In this document: piece after piece, positions 40,701-49,163 of the stretch | Position numbering within the stretch: position 1 is the first letter of the stretch | Layout: every line of letters begins with the position of its first letter | Assembly (NCBI GenBank): GCA_947367855.1 | Contig: CANBFE010000018.1 | Location: forward strand, 1-64,000 | Reading direction: 5' to 3' | Origin: an uncultured Lachnospiraceae bacterium | GTDB taxonomy: Bacteria > Bacillota > Clostridia > Lachnospirales > Lachnospiraceae | Length of the DNA stretch: 64,000 bases | Position numbers and translations under genes: made by a program | Notes under the pieces: model-generated | What the model was told of the DNA's origin: nothing | Database searches by the model: none | The model's input: only the letters and a program-made list of their open reading frames with translations

Positions 40701-43578
40701 GGTGTTTACCTATGAGGCAGGGCAGGCAGCCAGGCGGTGGAAGCAGGCCGGCAGCAAATGGTTCCTGCCCAGGGCCCTGGAACAGAACCGCCTGGTGAAA
40801 GAACTGCGGCTCTATGCCAAAGAGCCGGAAACCGTCACCAAAGACCGGATGCCCGCCCTCTATGAGGCGCTGTGCCTGTTGGAAGCCGGGAAACGGGAAA
40901 TTCAGGAGACGCCGTCCCAGGTCACAGAACTGGCTGCGGGAATGTTTTTCGGGGTATCCACGGATTGGGATGCCCTGGAGGCGGCATTGGACAAAACTGC
41001 CGCTCTGGAGGCGGGATGTGGGCTCTTTCCGGACAGAAAAGTTGTCATGGAAGCCGTTCTCCGGGGAGAGGAGGGGATGCTGACGGAACATGTGGGTCCT
41101 CTGCAGGAATTTTACAGGCAGTTGGACGCTTTTCTGGAGGCCTGGCATATAGAGGAGGAGCCTGAAACGGGCCGGCAGGAGGGGCTGTGGTTGGAAATTA
41201 TCCGGGAGACTTTGGAGAGATATGCAGACCATCTGGAAGAGCTGCGCAACAAGACGGCTTTCAACCAGGCGGATGCAGCGCTTCGGGACAACGGACTGGA
41301 GACCGTGAGCCAGGCGTACAAAGCCGGCCGGGTGGGCGGAGCGGAGATTCAGGATGCGTTCACAGGAAATCTGTATTATGAGCTGGCGTTGGGAACCATT
41401 GCGGGAGACAGCCGTCTGGGCGCTTTTCACGGGAAGCAGTATGAGGATGAGATTGCCCGGTACCGGGAGACCCTGTGCCGTTACCAGAGACTAACCATCC
41501 AGGAGCTGGCGGCCAGACTGTCGGCCCAGATTCCGGTTTCCGGGGGCAGCAGCGCTTCCAGTTCTGAACTGGGCATCCTGAAAAAGGCGATTCGGAACAA
41601 CGGGCGTCAGATGTCTCTGCGGAAGCTGTTTGACCAGATTCCGGCCCTGCTGCGGAAGCTCTGCCCCTGTATGCTGATGAGTCCCATTTCCGTGGCCCAA
41701 TACATAGATCCTTCCTTTCCCAAATTCGATCTGGTGATTTTTGACGAGGCTTCGCAGCTCCCCACCAGTGAGGCTGTGGGGACCATTGCCAGAGGGGAGA
41801 ATGTGGTTGTGGTGGGAGATCCCAAACAGCTTCCGCCTACCAATTTCTTTTCCTCCAACCGCGTGGATGAGGAGAACGGGGAGCAGGAAGATTTGGAGAG
41901 CCTGCTGGATGACTGCCTGGCTATTTCCATGCCCCAGGAGTCGTTAAAATGGCATTACCGTTCCCGTCATGAGAGCCTGATTGCCTACAGCAACATGAAA
42001 TATTACGACAACCGGCTCTACACATTCCCTTCCCCTGCAGATCTGGTATCGGAAGTGCGGCTGATCCGCCCGGAGGGATTCTACGATAAGGGAAAGACCA
42101 AGCAGAATAAGGCGGAGGCCGGGGCGATCGTCGCGGAGGTGCTGCGCAGGCTGAAGGACGAGACCCTGCGTAAGGACAGCATCGGCGTGGTGGCGTTCAG
42201 CTCCGCCCAACAGAACCTTATCGACGATATGCTGTTTGAAGAATTTAAGAAATATCCCGAACTGGAGGAATTTGACCGGAATTCCAGGGAACCAGTCTTT
42301 ATTAAGAACCTGGAAAATGTCCAGGGGGATGAGAGGGACGTCATCTTGTTTTCCGTGGGATACGGACCGGATGCAGAGGGAAATGTGTCCATGAATTTCG
42401 GCCCGCTGAACCGGGAAGGCGGTTGGCGGCGTCTGAATGTGGCGATTACCAGGGCCAGGAAATCCATGATTGTCTATTCCGTGCTGCGGCCGGAGCAGAT
42501 TGACCTGACGCGGACCAGGGCGGAGGGATTGGCAGGGCTGAAGGGCTTTCTGGAATTCGCCGAGAGAGGCAGGAGCGCGTTGGCGCAGCGGGCAGGTTCC
42601 CTGGCAAAAAAGGAAGATTTCCTGGTACAGGATATGGCCCGGGCCGTGGAATCCATGGGGTATGAAGTGAAATGCAATATCGGCAGTTCCGCTTTCAAGA
42701 TGGATATGGGTATCGTGGACCCCGGCGACAGGCAGCGGTATCTGATGGGCATCCTGTTGGACGGGGAGCACTGCAGGGAAGCCGCCACGGCCAGAGACCG
42801 TTTTCTCTTACAGCCGGAAGTATTGGAGGGACTTGGATGGAAGGTGATGCGGGTCTGGACTTTGGACTGGATGGATGATCCTGCCAGGGTGCTTGGCCAG
42901 ATTCGGCAGGGGATCGAGAACGCGCGCCAGTCCCGGGAACCGGTGGAGAAGGAGAAGGAGCCGGCGGTTTGTTTTGAGAATTTTCAGCGTTTGGGGAGGG
43001 AAGAGGCTCCGGAGACTGGGGCCAGGATTTATGAGTGCGCCCAGATCGCGCCTGCAGGCCTGCCGGATGACTTCTACCTGCCCGAGAGCGGGAAGAAGAT
43101 CTCCGGGGTGGTGAGGACCATTTTGGAGAAGGAAGCCCCGGTGAGCAGGAAGCTGCTGCTGCGGAAGGTACTGGGAGCTTTCGGAATCAGCCGGGCGGGC
43201 ACCAGGGTGGAAGGGATCTTTTCCGCTGTCCTGGAGAGGGAGGAGAAGGTTGTCACCAGAGATGAGGACAGGGAATTCTATTGGAAGAAGGAGCAGAATC
43301 CCGATGAATATGCAATATACCGGGTGGGAGAGGATGAGTCCGGCAGGCGGAGCATGGACGATATTCCATCCCGGGAGATACAAAACGCCGCACTGGAGGT
43401 ACTGCGGCAGCAGGGCAGCATGACCCGGGCGGACCTGGTCCGGGAGACCGCGAAGAAGTTCGGATTTTCCAGACTGGGAAATGTGATAGAGAGCGTGGTG
43501 GGCTATGTGCTGCAGGAGAGCCTGGATAAAGGGCTGCTGCAGGAGTCGGAAAACGGGAAGATCGGCGAGAGGATGTGA
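37798..43578 (+). CDS. Giant DUF4011-type helicase with Vsr-like nuclease and DUF3320 region
   Basis: A 1926-residue protein. Residues 1-330 end in a transglutaminase-like segment (QKQGTCLDLALLYGACLEA, FLRGHACGGCWLEE). DUF4011 begins near 380 (LWERKLLDFSLRNTLLNF). A superfamily 1 helicase has Walker A FVLHGPPGTGKSQTIT near 690 and motif II LVIFDEASQLPTSEA with VVVGDPKQLPPT near 1320. It later has NVAITRARKSMIVYS. A Vsr/MTES_1575-like nuclease (DMGIVDPGDRQRYLMGILLD) lies near 1640, and DUF3320-like repeats occupy the last 150 residues. Similar architectures have been flagged as anti-phage candidates. It ends with its own stop codon and has no methylase or kinase partner nearby. Confidence 0.82.
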   Translation: MEHRVSVDGNFTGAINFAMQQNYVPVIRNLIVRNETEEVLSDLDVRIRFEPDFAREYQYFIQEIPAGEAVEISPVRIQLKTEYLFSLTEKLLGVVVVELYRKEERLFLLEKEIELLAADQWNGGLCMPELIAAFVTPNHPVIAKVIQHASEVLKNWTGSPSFTGYQTRNPNNVKLQMGAVYEALRREEIIYNNPPASFEKTGQRVRLAHTVLDQKQGTCLDLALLYGACLEAVGLHPLLIFLRGHACGGCWLEENTFPDCVVDDLSALEKRMAQGAEEMLLVECTAFTSGKNIGFDGAVESGRRHFRNPDEFRYVIDVRRSRGSGIRPIPLQLTEADRMEQGEKEREGRTPEAPLPAALDQSLAGRVTEGVREEGITKQKLWERKLLDFSLRNTLLNFRLTKNAFQIMTADLCRLEDRLSGGKEFQILEIPSEWAGTQRDFRIFEEETDLSLIQNIASQEFESNRLRTFLEPAELDKRLKGLYRSARMSMEENGANTLFLALGFLRWYESDVSEKARYAPLVLVPVDIVRSVRSRGFIIRSRQEEIRMNVTLLAFLQQDYGIVISGLDPLPEDEQGVDLRLVFHTVRQAVMAQRRWNVEEAAYLGLFSFGQFVMWNDLRSRCGEIEKNKVVSSLIEGCMNWEPGEGRIRPERLDTALSPADMAVPMSADSSQMAAIAAAAAGQSFVLHGPPGTGKSQTITNMIANALYQGKSVLFVAEKMAALNVVQKRLADIGLDPFCLELHSNKTNKGTVLARLEKTLEVGRIKAPEEYLQTAERIHDLRRELNAVVEALHQRREYGCSLYEAIERYERYKGHRGKICFAKETLSGADRGRVEKWEELIRQYKVAIGEMGVYAEHPLAGYEGLTYSLELRERLRGELKEMIEKCTRALPHQEALFYWARGIGDKSRQTAERLLKVAGAAVMPGAVLGALLQCPDYSQAREKLRRLAETGKEYRSRYALLEAQFEPAVFTYEAGQAARRWKQAGSKWFLPRALEQNRLVKELRLYAKEPETVTKDRMPALYEALCLLEAGKREIQETPSQVTELAAGMFFGVSTDWDALEAALDKTAALEAGCGLFPDRKVVMEAVLRGEEGMLTEHVGPLQEFYRQLDAFLEAWHIEEEPETGRQEGLWLEIIRETLERYADHLEELRNKTAFNQADAALRDNGLETVSQAYKAGRVGGAEIQDAFTGNLYYELALGTIAGDSRLGAFHGKQYEDEIARYRETLCRYQRLTIQELAARLSAQIPVSGGSSASSSELGILKKAIRNNGRQMSLRKLFDQIPALLRKLCPCMLMSPISVAQYIDPSFPKFDLVIFDEASQLPTSEAVGTIARGENVVVVGDPKQLPPTNFFSSNRVDEENGEQEDLESLLDDCLAISMPQESLKWHYRSRHESLIAYSNMKYYDNRLYTFPSPADLVSEVRLIRPEGFYDKGKTKQNKAEAGAIVAEVLRRLKDETLRKDSIGVVAFSSAQQNLIDDMLFEEFKKYPELEEFDRNSREPVFIKNLENVQGDERDVILFSVGYGPDAEGNVSMNFGPLNREGGWRRLNVAITRARKSMIVYSVLRPEQIDLTRTRAEGLAGLKGFLEFAERGRSALAQRAGSLAKKEDFLVQDMARAVESMGYEVKCNIGSSAFKMDMGIVDPGDRQRYLMGILLDGEHCREAATARDRFLLQPEVLEGLGWKVMRVWTLDWMDDPARVLGQIRQGIENARQSREPVEKEKEPAVCFENFQRLGREEAPETGARIYECAQIAPAGLPDDFYLPESGKKISGVVRTILEKEAPVSRKLLLRKVLGAFGISRAGTRVEGIFSAVLEREEKVVTRDEDREFYWKKEQNPDEYAIYRVGEDESGRRSMDDIPSREIQNAALEVLRQQGSMTRADLVRETAKKFGFSRLGNVIESVVGYVLQESLDKGLLQESENGKIGERM

Positions 43579-43720
43579 CAGGGGCTGCCGCATGGAGCTG
43601 TTCCGCACAAGATACAGGAGTGCGGTAATCAGGCATATCTATATCTGGCGGCCATGATCCTGACCACAGCTCCCGGCCCAATGGATTGAGTTTTCAGTAT
43701 GAATGGAAGGAGAGAACAGA

Positions 43721-45607
43721 ATGTTCAGAGAAATCAGAGGATTAGAAGATGAAACAATTGTAAGCGCCATACACAGGCTTCCGGCTTTTTATTTTCAGGG
43801 AGGATGGGCGGATGAAATCCGTGTGGAGTTATTCAGGCTGCCGGCCGGGGGAGAAGAGGCGCTGCAGATTACCCTGGAGGGGGACAGCTGCCGGATCGGC
43901 TTTCGGGAGAAGATTCATTTGTTCCGGGCATTGGGGATTCTGCGGGAGAATGGGGGAAAGTCCCCGATTGATTATACAGAAAAAATGTATATCCCCAGTA
44001 TCGGGGTCATGATTGACGCCTCCCGGAACAGTGTGCCCAATCCCGGATTTTTGAGAGATGTTCTGGACCGCATGGCGCTGATGGGGCTGAATTGCCTGAT
44101 CCTGTATATGGAGGATGTGTATGAACTGGAGGGAGAGCCTCGTTTCGGCTATATGCGGGGAGGCTATACCCGGGAGCAGCTGCGGCAGTTGGACGACTAT
44201 GCGCATCAGTACGGCATCAGCATAGTGGCGTCCATACAGGTTCTGGGACATCTGGAAAAAGTGCTTCGGTTTCCGGAATATGGTTCCCTGCAGGACAGTC
44301 CCTCCTGCCTGTTGGTGGGAGAGGAGAAAACCTATGAGCTGATCGGGAAGATGCTGCAGACGATAGGTCAGTGCTTAAGGAGCCGGATGGTCATTGTGGG
44401 CATGGATGAAACCCATGGCCTGGGGGAAGGGCGGTACCGGCAGAAAAACGGCGTCCGCAGGCCCCTGGATATTTTCCTGGAGCATTTGCAGCGGGTCCAT
44501 GCCCTGGCCCGGGAGAGCGGACTGGAAATCGCCCTTTACAGTGACATGCTGTTTTCCTACAGTTCTCCCAGGCATGCCTATCTGGACCCGGAGGAGGCGC
44601 CGGACCCGGAGATATGCGCCAGGATACCGGAGGATGCGGGTCTGATTTACTGGGATTATTATTCCCGGGACCCGGGCCTGTTGGACGGAATGATGAAACG
44701 GCACCGGGATACGGGAAGGGCCATCTATGCGGGTCCGCTGCTTTCTGTCTCCTCCTTCTGCGTCAATTACCCGTTTACCTTCCGGACTGCGGAGCCTGCG
44801 TTGGAGGCGGTAAAAAAATATCAGATTCCCATGGCCTACGGCTGTCTGTGGCATGACGACGGAGCGGAGTGCTGTGACTGGCTGGGACTGCTGGGAATGC
44901 AGTATTATGCGGAGAGCGCTTACCGTGCGGACTCCGTGGCCAGTGAGGTTCTGGACGCCCGCTTTGCCGCATGTACCGGGTTATGCGCAGGGTGGTTTGA
45001 GGACGCGGCGTTTCTGGATGCAATTCCCTGCAGCAATCCGGAGAACCGCTGGCCGCCTAATTCCTCCAAATATCTTCTCTGGCAGGATCCCCTGGAGGGA
45101 CTGTATGACGCGGATCTGCGGGAGCTTGGACTGGATGCGCATTATGGGAAAACGGCGCAGCTGTTGGAGGCAGACCTGGAAAAGGCAGGGGAGGAGGGAT
45201 GGTTTTTACAGGTTCCGCTCCTTCTGGCCAAGTCCCTGCAGCTGAAAGCCGCTCTGGGGGAAAGGCTGCATCAGCACTATAAAGACAGGGACCGGGAGGC
45301 CCTTGGAAAAGATGCGGAACAGATGGGGGAACTGCTTGAACGGGTGAAGGCGCTACGGATTGCCCACAGGCAGCAGTGGATGCAGACCTGTTCTCCCTTT
45401 GGCTGGTCCCGGCTGGATCTCCGCTACGGAGGGCTCATCGCCCGGCTTGAGACAGCCGTATATTGTCTGGGACAATATCTGGATGGCAGCCTGTCCGAAC
45501 TTCCGGAACTGGAGGTGCCCCGGTATGAAGAAGACCGCAGCGGGCAGTTTTTGGGGAAGGGAATATGGAAGACCTATGAGGGCTGCGTAACATTGAGTGA
45601 CGGCTGA
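43721..45607 (+). CDS. GH20-type hexosaminidase
   Basis: A 628-residue glycoside hydrolase family 20-like enzyme. An N-terminal small domain is followed by the barrel: YIPSIGVMIDASRNSVPN, GLNCLILYMEDVYEL, YGISIVASIQVLGHLEK and the catalytic pair VGMDETHGLGEG (Asp-Glu). Later strands include LEIALYSDMLF, GLIYWDYYSRDPG and YGCLWHDDGAECC. It probably removes terminal N-acetyl-hexosamine or galactosamine residues. No signal peptide is visible, so it would act on imported oligosaccharides. ATG 43721 has AAGGAGA six bases upstream. It precedes the LytTR regulator by 22 bp. Confidence 0.8.
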   Translation: MFREIRGLEDETIVSAIHRLPAFYFQGGWADEIRVELFRLPAGGEEALQITLEGDSCRIGFREKIHLFRALGILRENGGKSPIDYTEKMYIPSIGVMIDASRNSVPNPGFLRDVLDRMALMGLNCLILYMEDVYELEGEPRFGYMRGGYTREQLRQLDDYAHQYGISIVASIQVLGHLEKVLRFPEYGSLQDSPSCLLVGEEKTYELIGKMLQTIGQCLRSRMVIVGMDETHGLGEGRYRQKNGVRRPLDIFLEHLQRVHALARESGLEIALYSDMLFSYSSPRHAYLDPEEAPDPEICARIPEDAGLIYWDYYSRDPGLLDGMMKRHRDTGRAIYAGPLLSVSSFCVNYPFTFRTAEPALEAVKKYQIPMAYGCLWHDDGAECCDWLGLLGMQYYAESAYRADSVASEVLDARFAACTGLCAGWFEDAAFLDAIPCSNPENRWPPNSSKYLLWQDPLEGLYDADLRELGLDAHYGKTAQLLEADLEKAGEEGWFLQVPLLLAKSLQLKAALGERLHQHYKDRDREALGKDAEQMGELLERVKALRIAHRQQWMQTCSPFGWSRLDLRYGGLIARLETAVYCLGQYLDGSLSELPELEVPRYEEDRSGQFLGKGIWKTYEGCVTLSDG

Positions 45608-45629
45608 GGAGGACTGTGTAACCGTTATC

Positions 45630-46340
45630 ATGGTAACGAATATAGCAATTTGTGACGATGAGGAAATTTTCCGGACGTATTTCCGGAACCTTCTTGTAAA
45701 GGACAGTTTTGCCCGCAGCCAGGATATCCGGGTGGAGGAATATGACTGCGGGGAGGCGCTTCTGGCAGCATGGGAGGACGGGACAGCCCGCCCGGACATA
45801 ATTTTCTTGGATATCCGGATGCCTGGTCTGGACGGACTGGAAGCAGCCAGGGCCCTGCGGCAGAGGGGAGAAAAATGCCTGATCGTATTCCTGAGCAGTC
45901 TGTCGGAGTATGCCAGAAAGGGGTATGAGGTCAGAGCGTTCCGCTATCTGCTGAAGGAAGAGGCGGACAGGGAATTGGGAAAAGTCATGGAGGAATGCCT
46001 GAGGGAACTGGGGGAGGAAGAATGGTTTTCCTTTGCCAAGGGGCATCAGGAATATAGGATTCCGATTAAAAAAATACTGTTCTTTGAAAGCCGGAAGCGT
46101 ATTGTACTGCTGCATACGGCAGGAGAAAGCCATTCCTTTTATCAGAAACTGGATGTACTGGAAGCGGAACTGGGGGAAAGAGGATTTCTGCGCTGTCATC
46201 GGAGCTATATAGTGCAGGAGCGGTATGTGCGGCGCTGGAAGGGGAACAGTCTGTGGTTGGAAGACGGAACGGAAGTGCCCGTAAGCCGTGGCTTTGAGAA
46301 GGAAGTAAACCGGAGGCTGATGCTTCGGAAAATTGAATGA
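45630..46340 (+). CDS. LytTR-family response regulator (AgrA/LytR type)
   Basis: A 236-residue regulator. The receiver domain has ICDDEEIFR near residue 8, the phospho-acceptor Asp in IIFLDIRMPG near 58, and IVFLSSLSEY. The C-terminal LytTR domain reads IPIKKILFFESRKRIV, then GFLRCHRSYIVQ and VPVSRGFEKEV, the DNA-binding fold of AgrA and VirR. The likely partner kinase is the GHKL protein at 49164, after an SGNH/MBOAT pair. The start codon ATG 45630 lies in the dyad CGTTA-TCATGG-TAACG. No close ribosome site is seen, so expression may depend on upstream translation. Confidence 0.83.
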   Translation: MVTNIAICDDEEIFRTYFRNLLVKDSFARSQDIRVEEYDCGEALLAAWEDGTARPDIIFLDIRMPGLDGLEAARALRQRGEKCLIVFLSSLSEYARKGYEVRAFRYLLKEEADRELGKVMEECLRELGEEEWFSFAKGHQEYRIPIKKILFFESRKRIVLLHTAGESHSFYQKLDVLEAELGERGFLRCHRSYIVQERYVRRWKGNSLWLEDGTEVPVSRGFEKEVNRRLMLRKIE

Positions 46341-46356
46341 AAATGGAAAGAAAATG

Positions 46357-46387
46357 AGCCGATACCTGGTATTGGCTTATTTTTTTG
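46357..46387 (+). terminator. Rho-independent terminator
   Basis: AGCCGATACC (46357-46366) pairs with GGTATTGGCT (46368-46377), with one G-T wobble, followed by TATTTTTTT. It terminates the LytTR gene before the SGNH gene. Confidence 0.8.
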
Positions 46388-46525
46388 TGGAAATTTCCTT
46401 CAGGGCCTGGGAGGCAGATTGTATGCTGACAGCAGACCATAAATGACAAAATATCCCTTATTATGATTAGTAAATGTCTAATTGCGCCGGAGGAATGAGG
46501 CCGGACGCAGGTAAGGAGGGGTTTT

Positions 46526-47515
46526 TTGAAGAAACATATTTCCGACAGCAGATATTCAATTCTGAAGGGACTGCTTTTTGTCCTGTTTCTGTCAGTGGGA
46601 CTGCATCTGGCGGTATTACTGCTTTATATGCCCAATGATATCATTCGCACATGGCAGTGCTTTTACGCGTTGGAAGAAGGGGAAGCCCAGATTCTGGTAG
46701 TGGGAAGCAGCCATGCCTATGCCACCTTTGACCCGGATGTTATCTACCGGATGACCGGAAAGAGCAGCTATATTCTGGCCTCCAACTCGCAGAATACAGT
46801 GCAGGCCTATTTTAATGTAAAAGAAGCCCTGCATTATCAGCGTCCGGAAGTCATTATTCTGGAGGCATTTTCCCTGAACGATGACAATAACTGGAGATAC
46901 GGCGATAATCCTGACCGGGACTGGAAGAAGGAGTCCAATATCGACGGGATGCGTATGGGACTGACAAAGCTTCAGGCCATTATGGAACAGTACGAGATGC
47001 GCAACTGGGGGTATGCGCTGTTCCCCATTGTCAGATGCCACGGTAACTGGGCGAATATGGCGGTGCTGAATTCAAATCTGGAGTTCTTCACAAAGGGAGC
47101 GGGGGACTATTCTTCCTTCCATCCAAGCAAGACTTCCATGTCAAAGTCCACAGCCAGGGAGTATGCCGAGGCCGGGTACAACCCTTACGAGTGGGTGATT
47201 TCAGGAACCAATGAGGATCATTTCCGAAAGCTTGCCGGATTGTGCCGGGAGGAGGGAATTCCCTTGTGTGTGGTCATGGCTCCCATGTATGACGTGTATA
47301 TCCGTTCTACCAATTATGACAGCTGCACGGATAAAATCTCTGCCCTGACCGAGAGTGAGGATGTGTTTTTTCTGGACTGTAACCTGCATTATGATGAGAT
47401 CGGTCTGGTGGCGGAGGACTTTGAGGACGCGTTTAACGGCTATCATCACTTGAATGGCAAAGGCGCGAAAAAGGTGACGGAGTTTGTCATGGAGACGCTC
47501 CGGGATAAAGAGTGA
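46526..47515 (+). CDS. SGNH-hydrolase-like membrane protein (DltD/AlgJ-like)
   Basis: A 329-residue protein with an N-terminal signal anchor (LLFVLFLSVGLHLAVLLLY) and an external SGNH-like domain. Motif I is ILVVGSSHAYATFDPD near residue 60, and the Asp-His end motif appears as FNGYHHLNGKGAKKV near the C-terminus. It resembles the partner proteins of MBOAT acyltransferases that acylate surface polymers. The start is TTG 46526 with AAGGAGGGG upstream. The MBOAT gene follows after 16 bp. Which polymer is modified is not shown by context. Confidence 0.78.
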   Translation: MKKHISDSRYSILKGLLFVLFLSVGLHLAVLLLYMPNDIIRTWQCFYALEEGEAQILVVGSSHAYATFDPDVIYRMTGKSSYILASNSQNTVQAYFNVKEALHYQRPEVIILEAFSLNDDNNWRYGDNPDRDWKKESNIDGMRMGLTKLQAIMEQYEMRNWGYALFPIVRCHGNWANMAVLNSNLEFFTKGAGDYSSFHPSKTSMSKSTAREYAEAGYNPYEWVISGTNEDHFRKLAGLCREEGIPLCVVMAPMYDVYIRSTNYDSCTDKISALTESEDVFFLDCNLHYDEIGLVAEDFEDAFNGYHHLNGKGAKKVTEFVMETLRDKE

Positions 47516-47531
47516 TGGGGAGGAGTGGACT

Positions 47532-49034
47532 GTGTTATTTCATTCAGGTAGTTTTCTGATTTTTTTCCCGATTGTGGCGCTGCTGTATTTTTTGGTTCCC
47601 TGTAAGGTGAAGCATCTTTGGCTGTTGGCAGCCAGCTATTATTTCTATATGAGCTGGAATCCGGAATATGCAGTTCTGATTCTGGTTTCCACCGTGAGTA
47701 CCTGGGGCAGCGCCCTGCTTCTCTCTGCCTGGCGGGAGCGGGGCGGAAAGCAGTGGGATAGGGCCGGGGGATGGTGCCTGGCAGGATGTGTGGCGCTGAA
47801 TCTTGGGATATTATTCTTCTTTAAATACTATGGATTTGCGGCGGACAGTGTGGAGAAGCTTTTTTCCCTGGGAAATATCTCCCTGGAGCTGCCTGTCTTT
47901 GACGTGCTTTTGCCGGTGGGCATCTCGTTTTATACCTTTCAGGCCATAGGCTATCTGGTGGATGTCTGGCGGGGAGAGACCCGGGCGGAGAAGAATTTTC
48001 TGCACTATGCGCTGTTTCTGTCCTTTTTTCCTCAGTTGGTGGCAGGGCCCATTGAGCGCAGCGGGAATCTGCTGCATCAGATACGGGAACCCCATAAATT
48101 CGACTCCGGGCGGGTGAAGGACGGCCTGCTTTTAATGGGGTGGGGATTTTTTCAGAAACTGGTGATTGCGGACCGTATTGCCATTCTGGTGGATGGGGTC
48201 TACGGAGACTACACCGGTTATTCCGGGCTTCAGATTGCACTGGCTACAGCCCTGTTTGCATTTCAGATCTACTGTGATTTTGCGGGGTATTCCGATATTG
48301 CCATAGGCGCGGCAAGAGTGATGGGCTTTAACCTGACGAAGAATTTCAGGAGTCCTTATTATGCCACTACGGTGAGCGGGTTCTGGCGTAACTGGCACAT
48401 TTCCCTGACCACATGGTTTCGGGACTATGTGTACATTCCCCTTGGAGGGAACCGCTGCGGAAAGGGCAGGAAGTACCGTAACATCCTGCTGACCTTTGGC
48501 GCTAGCGGGCTTTGGCATGGAGCAGGCTGGAATTTTGTGGTCTGGGGGCTGTTTAACGGGCTGTACCATGTGGCGGGGGATCTGACCGGAACTCTGCGGA
48601 ACAGGCTGCGGGACAGGTTCCATGTACGCACGGACTGTGGGAGTTATCGGCTGCTGCAGGGCCTTGTGACTTTTGGGCTGGTGGATTTCGCCTGGCTTTT
48701 TTTCCGGGCGGAGAGCTTTACGACAGCTTTGGAGATGCTCCGGCATGGGATGCATAATATCGGACTGTACGGTTTCTTCAGCACAGACAATCTGTTGGGC
48801 ATACAGACCATGACGTTAACCGAGAAGGATTTCGTTCTTATGATATTGGCATTGATGGTGCTGATGGTGGTGGATTATGGGAAGAGGAGAGGAGTGGACT
48901 TCAAGGGAGTGCTTGCGCGGCAGAATATCTGGTTTCGGTGGATTGTTTACTATATAATAATCTTCTCAATTTTGATTTTTGGAGTTTACGGGCCTTCCTA
49001 TGACGCGTCCGCGTTTATCTATTTTCAGTTTTAG
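47532..49034 (+). CDS. MBOAT-family O-acyltransferase (AlgI/DltB/PatA-like)
   Basis: A 500-residue membrane protein with about 11 spans. It has the MBOAT core: SFYTFQAIGYLVDVWRGE, FFPQLVAGPIERSG, DFAGYSDIAIGAARVMG and the active-site His in ASGLWHGAGWNFVVWG. It transfers acyl groups (acetyl or alanyl) from a cytoplasmic donor to an external glycan with help from the preceding SGNH protein. The start is GTG 47532 with GGGGAGGAG seven bases upstream. It sits between the response-regulator and kinase genes of the LytTR pathway, which suggests that pathway controls surface acylation. Confidence 0.85.
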   Translation: MLFHSGSFLIFFPIVALLYFLVPCKVKHLWLLAASYYFYMSWNPEYAVLILVSTVSTWGSALLLSAWRERGGKQWDRAGGWCLAGCVALNLGILFFFKYYGFAADSVEKLFSLGNISLELPVFDVLLPVGISFYTFQAIGYLVDVWRGETRAEKNFLHYALFLSFFPQLVAGPIERSGNLLHQIREPHKFDSGRVKDGLLLMGWGFFQKLVIADRIAILVDGVYGDYTGYSGLQIALATALFAFQIYCDFAGYSDIAIGAARVMGFNLTKNFRSPYYATTVSGFWRNWHISLTTWFRDYVYIPLGGNRCGKGRKYRNILLTFGASGLWHGAGWNFVVWGLFNGLYHVAGDLTGTLRNRLRDRFHVRTDCGSYRLLQGLVTFGLVDFAWLFFRAESFTTALEMLRHGMHNIGLYGFFSTDNLLGIQTMTLTEKDFVLMILALMVLMVVDYGKRRGVDFKGVLARQNIWFRWIVYYIIIFSILIFGVYGPSYDASAFIYFQF

Positions 49035-49069
49035 GATTTTCCGGGTCAGGGATTAATTGCGCATTTTAA

Positions 49070-49098
49070 TTGAGGATTTCATCAAAACGGGATATAAT
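49070..49098 (+). promoter_or_regulatory. Promoter of the GHKL kinase gene
   Basis: TTGAGG (49070-49075) and TATAAT (49093-49098) are exactly 17 bp apart, 65 bp before the kinase start codon. Confidence 0.65.
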
Positions 49099-49163
49099 TG
49101 ATTGCAGCAGGGCGTAGGGTTCAGGCGCAGCTGTAATCGGGATAAGGACGGTTGGTGGAATAA

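Noticed and set aside
38000..43608. Several long minus-strand frames opposite the giant helicase gene
   Set aside because: High Pro/Arg/Gln composition without motifs is typical of the antisense of GC-rich coding sequence.
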